A DNA stretch of 64,000 nucleotides from Monarcha castaneiventris obscurior. Lineage: Eukaryota; Chordata; Aves; Passeriformes; Monarchidae. The stretch is from the NCBI GenBank assembly GCA_026261815.1, contig JAMPIT010000379.1, forward strand, positions 23,656,001 through 23,720,000. The letters run 5' to 3'. The notes beneath the pieces are model-generated. The model made no database searches, was not told where the DNA came from, and worked only from the letters and a program-made list of their open reading frames with translations. Every line of letters begins with the position of its first letter. Positions within the stretch are counted from its first letter, which is position 1. The position numbers and the translations under genes were made by a program. Positions 26,141-40,239 of this stretch are shown one piece after another.

Positions 26141-29100
26141 TTGAAAATATTACAAGGGGTGCGTCCCCAGGATTGATCTATACCTTCAGACAGAAGAATG
26201 AAGACAGCTCATCTATGCAGTCCATCACATTATCTAACCACTACCTCCTCCTTCAGCAGAAACTGCTTAAGGACAGACAGTAGAGTTTCAAACAGGTTAC
26301 CTTAGGGGAAGCCAGGTGTCGTTACTGAGTGGAGAAAAAGAATACAGAGGACAAAGGACAAAAAAGCTGAAACACTACTTTTTGGCACAGTGAGTGAAAC
26401 CCTGATTTCTCTGTCCTTTTCCCTTTCACACAAGTGCCTATCTAGCAGACCCAAAAATATCCCACCTCTTCCTTTTTGCTTTTTTACCAGCTCACTGAAC
26501 TTTTCTTTACTTCCTGCAAAGTAGGAGGGGTAGTGTGTGTTGCTATCCACTACTGAACATCATCAGTGATGCTCATGTTGAGGCTGAACTCTCCTCTGTG
26601 CTCTCAGTTGAAGCCTTCAACAAAGGGGAAGAAAAGGGATAACCCTTCTCCCAAGGTGGCTGAGAGTCATATCTGCTGAGCATCCCTTGAGGATGACTCA
26701 TTTCCACAACCAGCGGAAGCAGAACAGGGAGGAAGGTGTGTGAGATGTGTGGCTACTCAGTACCATTGAGGGTCAAGAGCTCCAGCTTCTCTTGGGACAA
26801 GTTCTGACAAATTCAACAACAAACCACAGACTTCATAGAGGCTTTAGTCTTCCCAGGAATGAGAAGAAGCTGGGAAAAGGGTTTGAGGACCACATTTTTA
26901 TCCTGTTTAAGCGTTTAAATATGATGCGGTACTGTGATCTTCATGGATCTAACTCCAGGTCCTTCTGGGCAGAGTCTGAGCCAACAGTAAATCCATGCAG
27001 TCTAAGAAGTTAATTTTTGAAAAGGAAAACTGTCTTCTGCATTCCTACAGTTAAAAGGGCTCCCAACACTCTGTTCTGGCTTTTCTGTCATGATAAAAAG
27101 CTTTCATTATGACATAACAACATGGAACAGTTTCAGTGTGAGGAATTGGGAGCTCATGTATCACAGGGTGGTGCTGGACAAATCTAGACCAGTGGTCTTA
27201 AATAGCTGCACTTAAGTAGAAGCTGTTGAACCTGGCCTTTGCTTTTATTCATAGAGACAACTGCAGTGAAGAACAGACAGTAAAAAGCAGTGATTCATTC
27301 AAGCTAGACCAGGGATGTACATCTTTAGTGTTTCCTCATCTACACTGCTTTATGGGCTATACGTTTTCTGCCTTTCTCTTTCCACATTTGGTCTGCCACC
27401 ATTTACATGCCACTGTAGGCAATGTGCTGGATTGCCACTTAAAACATGAAAAATCAGAAAAGAGGAAAGAGAGGCACAAATAAAAGGTAGGCCTGCAGCA
27501 CTCACATCTCTGTGTCCTTTCCTGACAAGCAGCACTTCCATTTGTGTTGGGGTGCCGGTTTTATCAAACTTCTGACTTGTATCAATTTTTAGCAGCATGG
27601 ATAATTTATTGCATCTAGGATGATAGAAAACCAGCTTTATACATCATTCAGCTTGCAAAAGATGTGTAGCTTCAGTTCCTTAATGGTGTCATTTTGGCTG
27701 AATGCTATTAACAGATTACCCCTGCCTAGGGCAGTGGAGCATGTGCAGCAGAAAGATAACCTTGTGTTCGTAATTTAATATTAACTGTTTTCTCCATAGT
27801 ACCTCTTTCCAGTACATTAACAACAAACCAATATGGCCTTGTCCCCCGCGGTCGTATTCTTCAGCAAAAAAATGGATTACATGATAGCAAGTTCCTGAAG
27901 ATTTCCAATGAAGTATTACAAATCACTCAACGTCTGCTCTGCAGAAATAAAAAATAAACAGGCTTAGATTCAATCAAATGTAATTCCTCCAATTTAGCTT
28001 TACCGCACTTCAAAGGGTGCTCTTATTAATGTCTTGGTGAAAAAATGTAACAGTAATTTTTCCCTCTTCTTATACTGAAAGCCTCCAGTTGTGTTCAACA
28101 TAGAGTGAGATCAAGAATTTTTTTTTTTTTTTTGTGAATACTCTGACACAGTTTGATATAAAAGTGTAAGCCATTTACAGAAAACTCTTTATGGAATTTT
28201 TATCCTATTCCATTCCCGGGAGCTAAATTTATATCCTGCATTAGCTATCATAGCACTAGAGTATTAGTCTTCTTGCAAGCAGTTCAGGGCAGTCTGAGGG
28301 CCCTATCACTCTCTACCACTCACATACACAGGCATTATGGGTTTATCTCATCTTCTGCAGCAAGTACTAGGCCCAATTCATTCCTTTAGGCTACTTTACT
28401 AATAACTTATTCCTTATCAGGGCCTCTCCACCTCAGCTTGTGATCAAAGACCCAATTAATGGAATGGAGAAAGGTGAAGCATTCAAATAATGGAGACAGC
28501 TGTTTTTCTCTGTTAGAGAAAATCCATTTGTATTGTTATCACAAGCTCCAAGTTCTGCAGCTTCTGTTTAATTCAGTCTCCCTCTATTTCTGCTGATGAT
28601 AAAAAGTCACAATGAACTCAGAAGAGAATGGCAGAAATATCACAATGTTTCAACTCAGCCTGGGTGTTATCAACTTGAAAGTGAAAATACAAGCAGATAA
28701 GGAGAGGAAATGTCCAACAAAGACCATATCAAATTTTCAAAAATTGTACTTTCATGCAGCATTCTTCAGTCACCTTTCTGAATGTTTCTGAGATCCCGAT
28801 ATATGCTCCCTATGTTGGCTGCTTGAATCAGAGGAGCAGAGAATGATAATATTGTGGGTCCCACCTCAATTGAAAAGTAATTAAAGAGGAAGAGGAATCA
28901 TAATTGGCTGGCATGAACATTGTCAGTGACCTGCAGTTTGTTCTGAGCCTTGGTGTCCAGGACCCCACAGCTGCGCTGGGTGTTTTTGTCACCATCACTG
29001 GTGAATGAGGTTAGTTTCTTTATCTGATAGTAAAGGGCTGTGCCATGCTCAAGCCTGATGCTAAACTTCCTCCGTAACAGTCTCCTAGGTGTAAATCTGC

Positions 29101-32100
29101 CCAGGCTATCACAAATGAACCTACACAGTCTATGTTACAGCACTTCATTTCATAGCCATGTAAAGGCCACATTACCATTCCCTTACTCACCCCTTTGTAA
29201 TCATGTTCTCACACTGTCACATACAGGGATATACATGAGCAGAACACTGTGATTACACTTAATTGAACAACAGAGGACTTGCAAGTTTAAAGTACAAGGC
29301 TGAATACCTATTATGCATTCTTAAAAATGACACTATGCAAAAGGAAGCTGGAGGATGCACCTACTCGATAGGCTGTGTGTGCCAGTGTGCAAGGAACACC
29401 TTGCTCCATTTCATAGTAGATGTTACTGCTTTTCATATATGCAAACCAAGTGTTAATTTAGAGATTGCTAGGCTATTCACATGCTGAGGGGGATGGTCTG
29501 GAGTTGTTTTGATTACTTGGAAAACCTTTGGATTTCGTGCATCAAAGGAGGACTAAAAATGCTACGTTTCAGTTCTCCGCTGAGCGTGGACAATGAGCAC
29601 AATAAACAGGCACAGAGCTGCAATGTATGAGATGAGTTAAGACAGCAAAGCCTTTCCCAGGCTGATTGTTCACAGGGGATCACAGAATCTGTGTTAGGCT
29701 GAATAAGGAAAAATGCATTATGCATTTGCATGTATGATGAACATTTATAAAAGGACTGTGTGGAAACAAAGAATGATTCATAATAAACATGGAATGGTGA
29801 ACATTTCATACCCAGCTGTAGTTTTTGAATCTATATAGACGCCATTACCACTTTAACACACAAGTTTCACATTTGATATTGAGTAGGCCAGCTGAATAAC
29901 ATTATTTGTTTGCACATCAGGAGTTTCCTTATCCTCCCACCCTGTTATTAAACCCATATTCAACAAATAAAGAAAATAAAAAGCTGCACTTAAAACAGTA
30001 TCATGCATAAAATCTACAACTATTAATAATTTCCCATTGGAATAGTAAAATGTATGGATACAAACATAATTTTATGTATGTCTGAAAAATGGAAAACACA
30101 AAGAATGATGAAAACTGATATTAGGGTCTTTCATCATTAATAAATTTGTAACTCTACTCCACCTATAGACGTCGCTGTTATAATGTACCAAAAGGGAGTG
30201 CAGCTATGAAGTCTCTTTTTTCCCCATGCTTCAGCATCTCCTGTACAATGAAACCAGTCTTGAGGAATTATCCCAGGGTCTGAGAAGAATCTTAATGAAA
30301 GTATATTTCTCATAAAGGCAAACCAGAATCACATGTATTGGGCAACCTTAAGGTGGTCTTGTAAGATGTGAATGACTTAAGGGTGGTCTCTTGCACTGGT
30401 CTCTCTAGATAATAAAACACTAATGACAGCCCATTTGCACAGAATGGCACAATTGCAAATGAAAATTATGCAACCTGCTTCTAGGTCTCACCCCAGCTCC
30501 TGAAACTAAACAAGCAATAAGACTGCTAAAGGAGCAATCCTAGCAAGAAAGGTTCAGGGGAACCAGAGACCTGAAAAATTTTCTAATAGCCAGCTATACT
30601 GGATTCTGAGGGGAGTGTGAGGTGTGATCTTATTCTAACCAAAGTTTAGAAGAAAAGTAAGTAAACACTCCTCCACTCTCAGATATAGCACTGCACCTGT
30701 TTGAGAAGCACTCTTGGCTTCTGAAAGAATTTTTCTCATGACAGTAGATGAGCTTCCAGGGTGAAATTTTTCTCTCTACCTTGAATATCTACAAATATTT
30801 ATGTATTCTTAACACAATTTTTCTGGTTCAGTCAAAAGATTTTACTATCTAGCCAATTTCTTTAAAGACATCTTAAGAGAGAAGAATAATTACATTTTTT
30901 GCTAGCTAGTGAATCTTCATGTACCCATCTTTATGGTGTGAATCGAGGTCTTTTTTTTGTCTGTTCTGCTACAGCATAGCTTGGCAGTGAACTTTGGCTC
31001 GGGCAGTGAGATGGTTTGTCCCGCTCAGGAGGAGGTCCAGACTCCTCCCCCAGCATTGCTCAGACAGGCTGAGCTGAAGGATTGCTACTCATACCAGATA
31101 AACAAAGATGTTCTCTCCCCTCCAAGGGCATCTGGAAATAATGCAGCCAAATTAATGGAGTTACACTAATATACAACAAATAGCAAGAAAAGACATGGGC
31201 CTGGGGTTATATACTCAGATTGGGCAACCTATCAGCCGAAGTAAAGCCTTCATGAAAACTTCTGATGGGAATTTATTTTCCAAATGCCCATTTCCAGTTT
31301 TATAGCAACAACTTTGGCTGGCTTCTGCTCTCACTTCCATTCCTGCGGCTGCAGCAGCCGCTGTGTATTTACAGCAGAGAGCACAATGCGACCTTTGTCT
31401 TTCCAAGAATTTGGCTGAGAAGGTTGTGCAGCTGCAAATGGATCCAGGTGCTGAGGCCGACAGCCAGGAGTGGCTGGGACATCAATGGAAGTGGCAGCCT
31501 TCACACCTGGTCACCTGAGCCCTCAGCATCTCTGCAGCAAAGCAAACGTGTTGCCCCACCCTGCATCCCTCCTCCCACCTCTGTGCTCAGCACTCTTAAG
31601 GCATTTTTTTCCTAGTATTGCCCTTCTCTTTGATTTTGCGTATTACCTTCAGTGATTTTTATGGGGAGAGTTAAAACATGAAGAGGAGAGCAGAGCTTAT
31701 GTTGAAGAATGTTCTTAAGTAGCTTTGATATTATAAGATCCTGTTGTTCTCAAATCCAATTTTACTGTACTATTAGGAGAATCCTAGTCTGTAAATTGTG
31801 AAACACAGTAGCTGCCACAATAAAACCCCAATATTTGATAAACATCGCAATTTATCTTTGGCTAGCTGGTATCACTGTATTTGTTCTTCTGCAAGCAGCA
31901 AATTATTCAAGAGTTTGATACTTACTTGGATAATACTCTGAAGTTTTGAGACCCCTTGTAATTCAACAAATGAAATTAAATCCCAAAATCCATCTCTGAA
32001 AAAATAGCATATCCACAATATATGAACTTCCCTATGAACTTATGAACCATGCTCAACTTTTTCTTTAGATTTCAAGAAGATGCAATCAGAAAGCCAAGAC

Positions 32101-33477
32101 TGAGCAAAAAAGTCTGTTGTTGGAAAATTATAGGTGTATTGAGACTTTTTAATAGGAATGTTGGGACTACCATAAGAATTATAGGCAGGGGCCTGATAAA
32201 TGAAGAGTGTTCAGGGGTTTACAGCTGGATTTTTATCTCTTTCTTTGCACTGCTGCTTACACCTAGTCCATGAGGAATAAAAGTGAGGCAGATTAAGAAA
32301 ATAAATATCAGTTTAAAATATCAAGTCTTGAAATAATATTTAGTTATGCTGTAGCTCTTCACAGCCTAATTTCTACTTCAAAAATGCTAAAAGTCTTAAT
32401 GGTTAGATGTACAGTTGTGAAAATTCAGGTATTTGGGTGTTTGTTTGCTAGGTTTTATAGTAAAATATCATCCATCTTTCTTAACTTCGTATAAAGACTC
32501 ACTCCTGAAAGGCAGAAATCATCCTGGGGGAAGCAAGTGGCCTTAGCTCCAATTTAAGCAGTGACAGTGAAGGGCTGGATAGTCTCACGCCCTTCTCCAC
32601 TAAGACCTTTGCCAAAGTCTCTAGAAATGCCATGCTTTTTCCAGTGCCACTGTCCTCGTGTTATCATAGTCTAAGAGCTGGCTTGAAGAACCCAGTTTTA
32701 TGGGTTTTCATTGGGCTCAAAGCACCAGAAGCCTTAAGAGATTTTTTACTTCCTGTCCACAAATGACAGACAAATGAGGTTAAACAGGAGCAAGACTCTG
32801 CCAGTCCAAGTGCTGCTTTCGTATTCTTCCTTCTCCACAAGGAATTGAAAAGATGGAGTCCAAGGATGGGAAAGGACTGTACCTGAGACAAGGGTTATAC
32901 AGTGGGAATTCTGTAGCCTTTATAAAACACCTGGCATGCAAAATTGATAATGTTTCAGTCTGGTGCTTAAATCCATCCCTATGCCTGTCTTCATTCATCA
33001 GCACCTCCTCATCAAGAAGTTTTATGAAATATTCCATTTTTTCCTTCTTTGGGTAATCTTTTTGACTTGTGCTTTTAATATTTAATAATTACCCACACAT
33101 GATTTAACCCTGCTACAAATGAGATTTCAAGTCAGCATCTGCTCCAACTTCATGTTATTCAGAGACTTCAAGTTACTGATGACATACATATGTAACTTGT
33201 TTTGCCAAGTCTGCATACTCCAACAGTACAGCTTCAGAAGTAACTTCCACTCCCTCCCTCCTCTCTCCTTCTCACATGTGTTTGTTCACAACATTTTCAG
33301 CCCCTTCCCTATTTTTTTTCTTGTTCAGGCATCAAAAATAGCTTTTATACCTTGATAACAAATTTTATATCCAGGCCAGGAGTTTTGAGATAGGTGATGC
33401 TTTTCATTTATTATTATTATTGTTGTCTGCAGACCTGAAGATGGATATTGCATTCACAGAAAATACTGGATAAAATG

Positions 33478-33535
33478 CTGCTCCCATTGAAATCACCACA
33501 GTTTTCAGCACTGACTTCAGTTAGGACAGGCTTTC
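33478..33535. repeat. Possible remnant of an ancient sauropsid repeat
   Basis: The segment CTGCTCCCATTGAAATCACC followed by ACTGACTTCAGTTAGGACAGG resembles, from memory, a motif frequent in reptile and bird genomes ('ctcccattgaagtcaatgg' paired with 'tgacttcagtgggagcagg'). It is short and degenerate, so this is a weak call. Confidence 0.25.
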
Positions 33536-34782
33536 CTCACCATCTTTGTCATGGGCTGTACAATACTGGATCCTGGTTTTCTGAAACTAGCTTTATTTCC
33601 CTGTTTTCTCTTAATCGAAGCAAAGTATTAAAACAACTCACCAGGGAGCCCCCAGTCACAGGGACAATGAAAGGTGAATCTATCTTAAGTGGCTAGAGGA
33701 ATTTCCCTGATGTTCGCCATTCATTACACAAAAAGGACAAGCCTTAGGTGAACCAGCCCTTCCTGTACTTTGTTCAATGGTGATACAGGCCAGAAAATCA
33801 ACGAAATGAGATAATTAGGGGGGAAAATCCTGTTTTCTGTCTTCTTCCACAGAAAGGAAAAGCAGACTTGAGACCAAAAATTGGTATTGCTCTCCAGTTA
33901 TCCAAAAATGTACCAAAGCACAAGACGTGTCAAGTGGTTAATACCTTTTGAACTTTCCTTTGAGCTTTCCTCTGTGGTTAGGGCCCTCTGAGCCTGCGAC
34001 ATAGCAGCTGACAGTGATTAAGTTTCTGTATGCACACACAGTTCAAACTGCACTTAGAAAAGCCACATTTGGTCATTGTTTACTTAAGTTTGCAGCAACA
34101 AATACAGATGCGTGGATTTGAATGTACACCTGGCATTAATCAGCTGCTGCTATTTCACAGCTGCCTCCAAGCAAGGCAAACTGCTGGAGTGGAAATACGG
34201 TTTCAGAAGAACCAGAAATCTTTAAGGGACTCACATGGAGGAGGAGGAGCCTCCCTTACAACATTTGCTTCCAGCTTGTTTCAGCCTTCAGAGTAATTTG
34301 GTTTTTTTCAGAGTTAAATCCCTCCTTATATGAAGAGATCTACAGTTTGTGAGCTGAAGTGTGTGTATATATGCCTGTATGTGCATGTACACATATCAAG
34401 AATCTGCACAGATCCTGTCCTGAAACTGCAAAGGGCCCACACTTGCTATAACCAGGGGCCAAGGAGACCTGAAAAGGCAAAGATCAGCAATACTGAAGTG
34501 GTACGCACTTTTTCTAACACATTTTGGGAGATTTCCAGTGCTGGAGGTGTAATACTACCTTCATCACTCAACCGCAGATATAACAGATCAGAGAGGGTTA
34601 AAAAAAGTTCTAATTCCTAACACAATCTCATTTGTTTGAATTGAATCTCCTTTCTTCCTGTTGTTGATGGACATGGAAGACAGCCATTTCTGAGGACGGG
34701 AGCACAGGGCTGCTGGGAGAGCCAGCACCAGCTGCCACAGGGAGATGAGCAGGTGCCCCACCAGCCTAGGTGAGGCCAGCTG

Positions 34783-34874
34783 TCCATCCGTCCGTCCATC
34801 CATCCATCCATCCATCCATCCATCCATCCATCCATCCATCCATCCATCCATCCATCCATCCATCCATCCATCCC
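34783..34874. repeat. (ATCC)n tetranucleotide microsatellite, about 23 copies
   Basis: A TCCA tandem array of about 92 bp, perfect except for two CCGT variant units near its left end, in a GC-richer neighbourhood. Translations repeat as IHPS (plus) or WMDG (minus). These are artefacts of the four-base unit read in triplets. Confidence 0.97.
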
Positions 34875-35892
34875 CCATCCCGTGGCACTGTGGCAGCACC
34901 AACACTGCGGGCTGCAGACTAAGTGGGTCACTTGTTGCAGGCACGTGCTACCCAGGCTTGCAGCATCTTCCCAGCCTGCCTGCTGCTGCCAGATGGAGTT
35001 TAGGATGTTTGGCTCTCAGCTGCGAGCCCCAGTGGGGATTTCCCACCTTTGCAATATCTTTCTCTCTCAGCCATGAAATATTCCTGAGCTGAGTTCAGCA
35101 GAAGCACTCACGCTAAGAAGGTCCTTCCTCCAGGACAGACCCTTCCTTCTAGAAAATAATTTTCTTTGGGTATAAAGCAGCCAGTTTGTTTGGTTTTTAA
35201 GTTTTCAAAGGCGTTGCAACACCAGGCGTATCTGAGGGGGCAGTGCTGAAGATTCAGGCTCATTAGGCAGCAGCAGCTGTTGATCATCAGCTGCATAAGG
35301 TATTTGTAGCATGTAAGGGAGGGGAAACAGGCATTTGCCAGTGACAGTTTTCACTAATGAGGTCTGACATATATATTTATCTGTTCTCTGGTTAGATGGT
35401 GATCAATGTGTGAGTTTTGATGAATTTACATATTTCTGACAAATAGCTAGGAAATGAACACTGAATTTACAAAGACAGTAAATATAAGAAACAGAATTCA
35501 GTTCCTGAAGATCTTCAATCTGAGGTTGAAGAAGATAAATGCAAGTCAAGACAGTTATATATATATATCAGTTACTGGGCATATTTATCTCATCCAAGAA
35601 TAAGGATAATTTACCCAGTTCTCTCTATCTAGATTATAATCTGGATAGATCATATCTTCTAGATACATAAAAATAGATAATGCTTGTCTTTCATTTTATG
35701 ATTATTCTATACTTTAATTCTTTATTTTTTGTGTGCCAGAAAAACCTACAACTTTCAGAAATGAGAGCAATATATAATTACTGCATAGATAATTTAACAC
35801 AAAAGAAAATCCTCCATTCCTCTTTGCCTCTCAAAGAGTGCCTGCACTGCAAGCACCAAATGGACTCCAACATGGGTAGATAAACACAAATT
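34875..35892. other. Unique non-coding sequence
   Basis: The left part (to about 35,300) is relatively GC-rich with no recognised product. The right part is AT-rich, with a short (AT)n near 35,555-35,570. Nothing else is seen. Confidence 0.55.
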
Positions 35893-36365
35893 CACAGAAT
35901 CATGGAATCACAGAACAGGTCAGATTGGAAGGGACCACAGTGGGTCATCCATTCCAACCCCTCTGCTCAACCTCCCTGGGTACATGGCACAGAATTGCCT
36001 GCAGACGGCTCCTGAATATCTCCAGAGATAGAGACTCCACAGACTCTCTGGGCAATCTGTTCCTGTGCTCAGTCACCTGCACAGTAAAGAAGTTCTTCCT
36101 CATGTCCAGGTGGAACTTCCTGTGCATCAGTTTCTGCCATTGCCTCTTGTCCTATTGTTGGCACCACTGAGAAGAGCCTGGCTCCATCCTCTTGACACCC
36201 TCCCTTCAGGGACTGGTAGGCATTGATGAGGTCCTCTCCCAGGTATCTCCTCTCAAGGCTGAACAGGCCCAGCTCCCTCAGCCTGTCCTTGTAGGAGGGA
36301 TGCTCCAGTCCCTTAAACATCTTTGTTACCCTCCTCTGGACCCATTCCAGGACCCCCACCCATTT
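35893..36365 (-). mobile_element. CR1 LINE, 3' fragment with reverse-transcriptase end
   Basis: Minus-strand CR1, 5'-truncated. The tail complement (CAGAATCATGGAATCACAGA) starts the element on the plus strand. The minus-strand frame within it reads VQRRVTKMFKGLEHPSYKD, then RLRELGLFSLERR and a [15 protein letters not shown] block. These are the conserved end of the CR1 ORF2 reverse transcriptase. After that block the expected NRTRGNG-like continuation is lost and the frame runs into unrelated residues, which indicates a one-base frameshift. It is the same subfamily as the plus-strand piece at 55,245-55,445, to which it is roughly 90% or more identical over the shared 170 bases by eye. Dead copy. 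Confidence 0.95.
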
Positions 36366-39300
36366 AGTACAGAATACCTTATATGTTTTTAGATAGGAGA
36401 TGATCAAACCATTTCCCTGCCATTTTCTAATTACCAACATGAAGAGAAATACGTATGTGTGTCTGTGCACATTTTTAATCTCCTTATGCTGGACTAAGAG
36501 AAAATGAGTATGAGAGGACTATTGGTATGAGGAGAACCCAGTCCCATATGATGCTGTGGGACACTGCTTGTCTTATGACCTACATTTTGGAAAGATAAAT
36601 ATACAACAGATATGTGGCTATTTATCTTCACAAAGACCTCTTTTCTGCAAGGTACTGTCTGCATTGCCTAAGAAAACCCCATATTTCTATCTAAATCTAA
36701 GACATTTAAATTCTGTTAGTAACGTTTTAGGTTTTTTAATTACCCTTTTCTTACCAAAAGACACCTCCTTCCCTGCTTCACAGAGATAGAGGGTGTCCCT
36801 CAAAAGAGGCTTAATTTCTGTCTGAGGGTCAGTGAAATGTTGTGCTTCACAGCTGAGATAAGCCCTGCATATCTTTATAAATCATTATCTATGTTCATCC
36901 ATGTGTTGAAATGCTAGTTGGGATTTAAAGCTTGTTCAACATGTTAAGGGCCAATTGCAGTTCACCGATACAAAAGTCTATTAATTATTAGTATTTGTGA
37001 CTTTGGAATTTACAGACAAAACCAGATTAATAACTCCACAATTCTTTGCAAGCACAAAGGGAAACTCAGTGCTCATCTTAGTGAATACTTATTGATCTAG
37101 GTATCACTAGTTTATTCAGATAGGATATTTATCTTGACATTCAGATGTTTTACAATAATGGAACCAGAGTTGCAAAAAACAGATAACTTTAAGCGTGAAC
37201 TTAAAAGAATTTATCAGCTATCATAAATCATTGAACAAGTTGAAAAAAAATAAAATGCAAAAGACAGAAGAAAAAAATTAATCATATCAGTTTACTTCTG
37301 ATATCTGGAATGCAGGTACCTCCATCTGAACTAGTCACACCAAGAGCCTTTTATAGCTAACAGAGGGAAGCTGGCCTTTTGAATGTAGCAATTGCCCTGA
37401 TTTTCTTTAGATGTTTACTAATGTGTCTTAGAAATGTTTCTTTCTCTCTGCAGGCTGTAAAAGTCTAGACAACCAGCTCAAATAATGGCATTTCCACTGC
37501 AAATGTCTCCTTTTGGCCAGAGAAACATTACTCTTGGAGTTTACACTAGTAGTTAGTGATCTGAAATGGTTCAGAGTGTAATGGATAAGAAAGCATCTCT
37601 GTGGTCCCTGACCGTTTAGTTCTCTGTGCAGAAACAAACGAGTAACAACAGCTTTATTGCTGTTGATGTCTTTGTAAGTCACCTTTCCTGGTATAACTGT
37701 TAACATGCATTTGGAGTACATTATACCTTTGCCATCATTTTGAACTTTTTCTCAATGCTTGATGTTTATGCTTCTAAATCTAAAGAATTTCAGGCTTATA
37801 AGAGGGTCAGGTTCTCAGCTAGGGTCAGCGAATGCAGTGCATTTTTAAATGCACAGACTCCTATCAGTGTACTTAAGAGCTTCAGTACATCATTTTGCAA
37901 TCACGTATCTCAGAAATAATTTATACAATCAATTAAAGAGCATTATCAAGGGATGATTTGACAACTGTTGCCATGCCAACCAATGAAGCAGAAAGCTCCT
38001 CAGCGTTTAAAGGCTGCACCTGGTGATAGATATAGCAGATTTTGAGGACTCAGACAGAATCGCAGATGTCCAAAGGTGTGGAGGGAACATGATTTAAAGC
38101 TTGATGTTTTTCCATTTTTACTGGCGAAAGGGTGTTGATGGCATGTTGTTCACTTTCTCATTAAAATTCTGTCATTTTTCACAAAGTGTTCTGCATTCAG
38201 GGCTGAAAATTGAAGTGAGAATGCACTTTACAGACTGATAAAATATGATAGCAAAATGGATGATGTTCATTTGCAGGCTGAATTAATTAAAAAAAAAAAA
38301 GAGTTTGTGTCAGTGCATTTATGAAAAGCCCGTTAATCAAACACAACTTTACCAGCCTTAATGGACACATCTTAAACACTTCTGCATTAATATTTAAAAC
38401 TCCAGTTAGCAAATGGCTCCTAGTGCATTGAGCTAAAAACTAATTAGAATAGGTCATTACAAGAATAAAACAGTACAAGCTGAAAGTACATTTTCTGTTG
38501 GCAACAACAGGTTAGTCATTGGCTGCTCAGTACTGACATTTGTGCTTACATCTTTACCTATACAGTAGCTCCACTCTTAATCAGAAAACGAATTCTGCAG
38601 AAGGAGAATTTCCTCCTGTCCTCCTATGCCATTTACATATTCTCACAGCTACAGGAATTATGGTTAATACTTCTGGTCCATGTTAGTGTGGAAGCTGGAG
38701 CAGCCTCTTTTTCATACCTACATTATTATAGTTATATCTCAGAATAGCAGTTTTGGGTGTGCAGTAGGATACTGCAGCTCAGGTTACTCTAACTTCTCTC
38801 AGACAATTTCTTATGATGAACTTGTTGTGGTCTTGAAACACTGGGGCACTTACCCTGGTTGAGGTCCTTCAAAATGCAAATAAAATAATGTATGTGCAGA
38901 GACATCAAGGAATAGTTTCTCATGAGAATGGAAAACTTGCATAATACTAAATTCTCACTATAAATTTTTTCACATAGAGAGTCCAGTATTGTCCCTGTGA
39001 AGTATTTCTGGGATGTTCCTCTTGACCCTAATGTAATGAAAAACTGTTAGAGAAGGTTTTTGTGTCATAGGTAAACCTATTTCTTTGAATAGATTTGCTA
39101 CATAAACTGCTAAATCTTTCCTTAATATCTGTTACACTCAAATGACTTGATAAAAGAAATAATTGGCTCTGTAAATTCTGGGTCTTTTTCTACTTGTCTC
39201 TCTGATCAAAATCCTATATTATCTCTATTTCTCCACTCAGTAATGACATCAGTTTTGCATCCTGCTTGCAAATCCAAACATGTAAAAAATGAGATGAAGA

Positions 39301-39694
39301 AGAACATTCACCTAAATATATAGAAACATGAGAAGTAGAGCTCCTGGGTCCCAAGTTGTCCCCTGCTGTCATAGACGTGCATCACCTGCTCCATTTCACA
39401 GAGCTGTGGCAGCCTTGCTTTCAGGCTATTTGAGAACCAAACTCTCTTTTTTGACTTTAAACAACTCTTAATTTCCCATCTTAATTTATTCACAGCTATG
39501 CTGTGAGATAGGCTACTAAATGCATTTTCACGCTCCATCTCCTGCCATCATTGAACCACACCCCTCATGTTCTTTGATCTTAAAAACTGACCATGAAAAC
39601 ATATTGCTTGGTGGAATACACCTGCAGGATATTCACTTGGAAACACCAGCAGGGACTGCAACCCTGACGATGCTGAGAAGGATCCCTTTCTTCT

Positions 39695-39770
39695 GGGTCT
39701 TGTGTTTTTGTTTGGGTTTTTGTTTGCTTGCTTTGGTTTGTTTGGGTTTTTTGTTTATTTTTCTTCTAAC
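39695..39770. repeat. T/G-rich low-complexity tract
   Basis: Repeated TTTG/GGTTTTT-type sequence such as GTTTGGGTTTTTGTTTGCTT. Degenerate simple sequence on the plus strand. It creates a spurious phenylalanine/leucine-rich open frame. Confidence 0.75.
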
Positions 39771-40239
39771 AGATACAAGACAGTGTCTATTTTGTGTATA
39801 AAGCTAATGCAAAGCAATTTCACATACAAAAATAGACTATCAAGAAGAAAATGCATTGTTTATCTCATGGTAGAAGAAATTATGAGGCTGTGACTTAAGC
39901 AAGCCTGTGTACTAACAATATCTCAGTTCTTCTCACAGCCAAATGACCTGAGGACATGGATAGGTGAAGAAATACTTTTAGGTTGATTTGAGAATGTTTT
40001 AAACAGAGTTATCAATAAATATTAGATCCTGAGACCATTCATTGTTCTGGTCTGTTCATGGTTCTTATTCTGGTTCCTGTTTCTGTGAATTACACAAATA
40101 CCTGCCTGCCTAAGCCAGTCCATTGGCTTCTGTTGTGCCCCTTTTCATGCTGTGCCAGAACAAGTCCTGGCATTTCAGAGACCCCAAAAAAAATATTTGT
40201 TCATGTTTTAATGCATTTGTTGAGGTCTCAGATCCTTAC

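Larger units (their letters stand above)
23641..34782. other. Long unique AT-rich non-coding stretch
   Basis: About 11 kb without genes or confident transposons. GC-richer patches occur at 24,600-24,870 and 31,290-31,600, the latter with several CpGs and an open frame of 116 codons that matches nothing known. A poly(T) of 16 lies near 28,118-28,133. Repeat-free, TAAT-rich segments at 27,690-28,040 and 28,380-28,580 look like possible conserved non-coding DNA. Confidence 0.55.

Noticed and set aside
33639..33680. Minus-strand exon-like segment (IDSPFIVPVTGGSL) with a GTGAGT donor
   Set aside because: The acceptor is weak and 14 open codons are uninformative.
34588..35092. Open frames of 104-118 codons with IHPS or WMDG repeats
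   Set aside because: They are translations of the (ATCC)n microsatellite with random flanks.
36069..36470. 133-codon minus-strand open frame as a host gene
   Set aside because: Its body is the conserved end of the CR1 reverse transcriptase, frameshifted and joined to flanking sequence.
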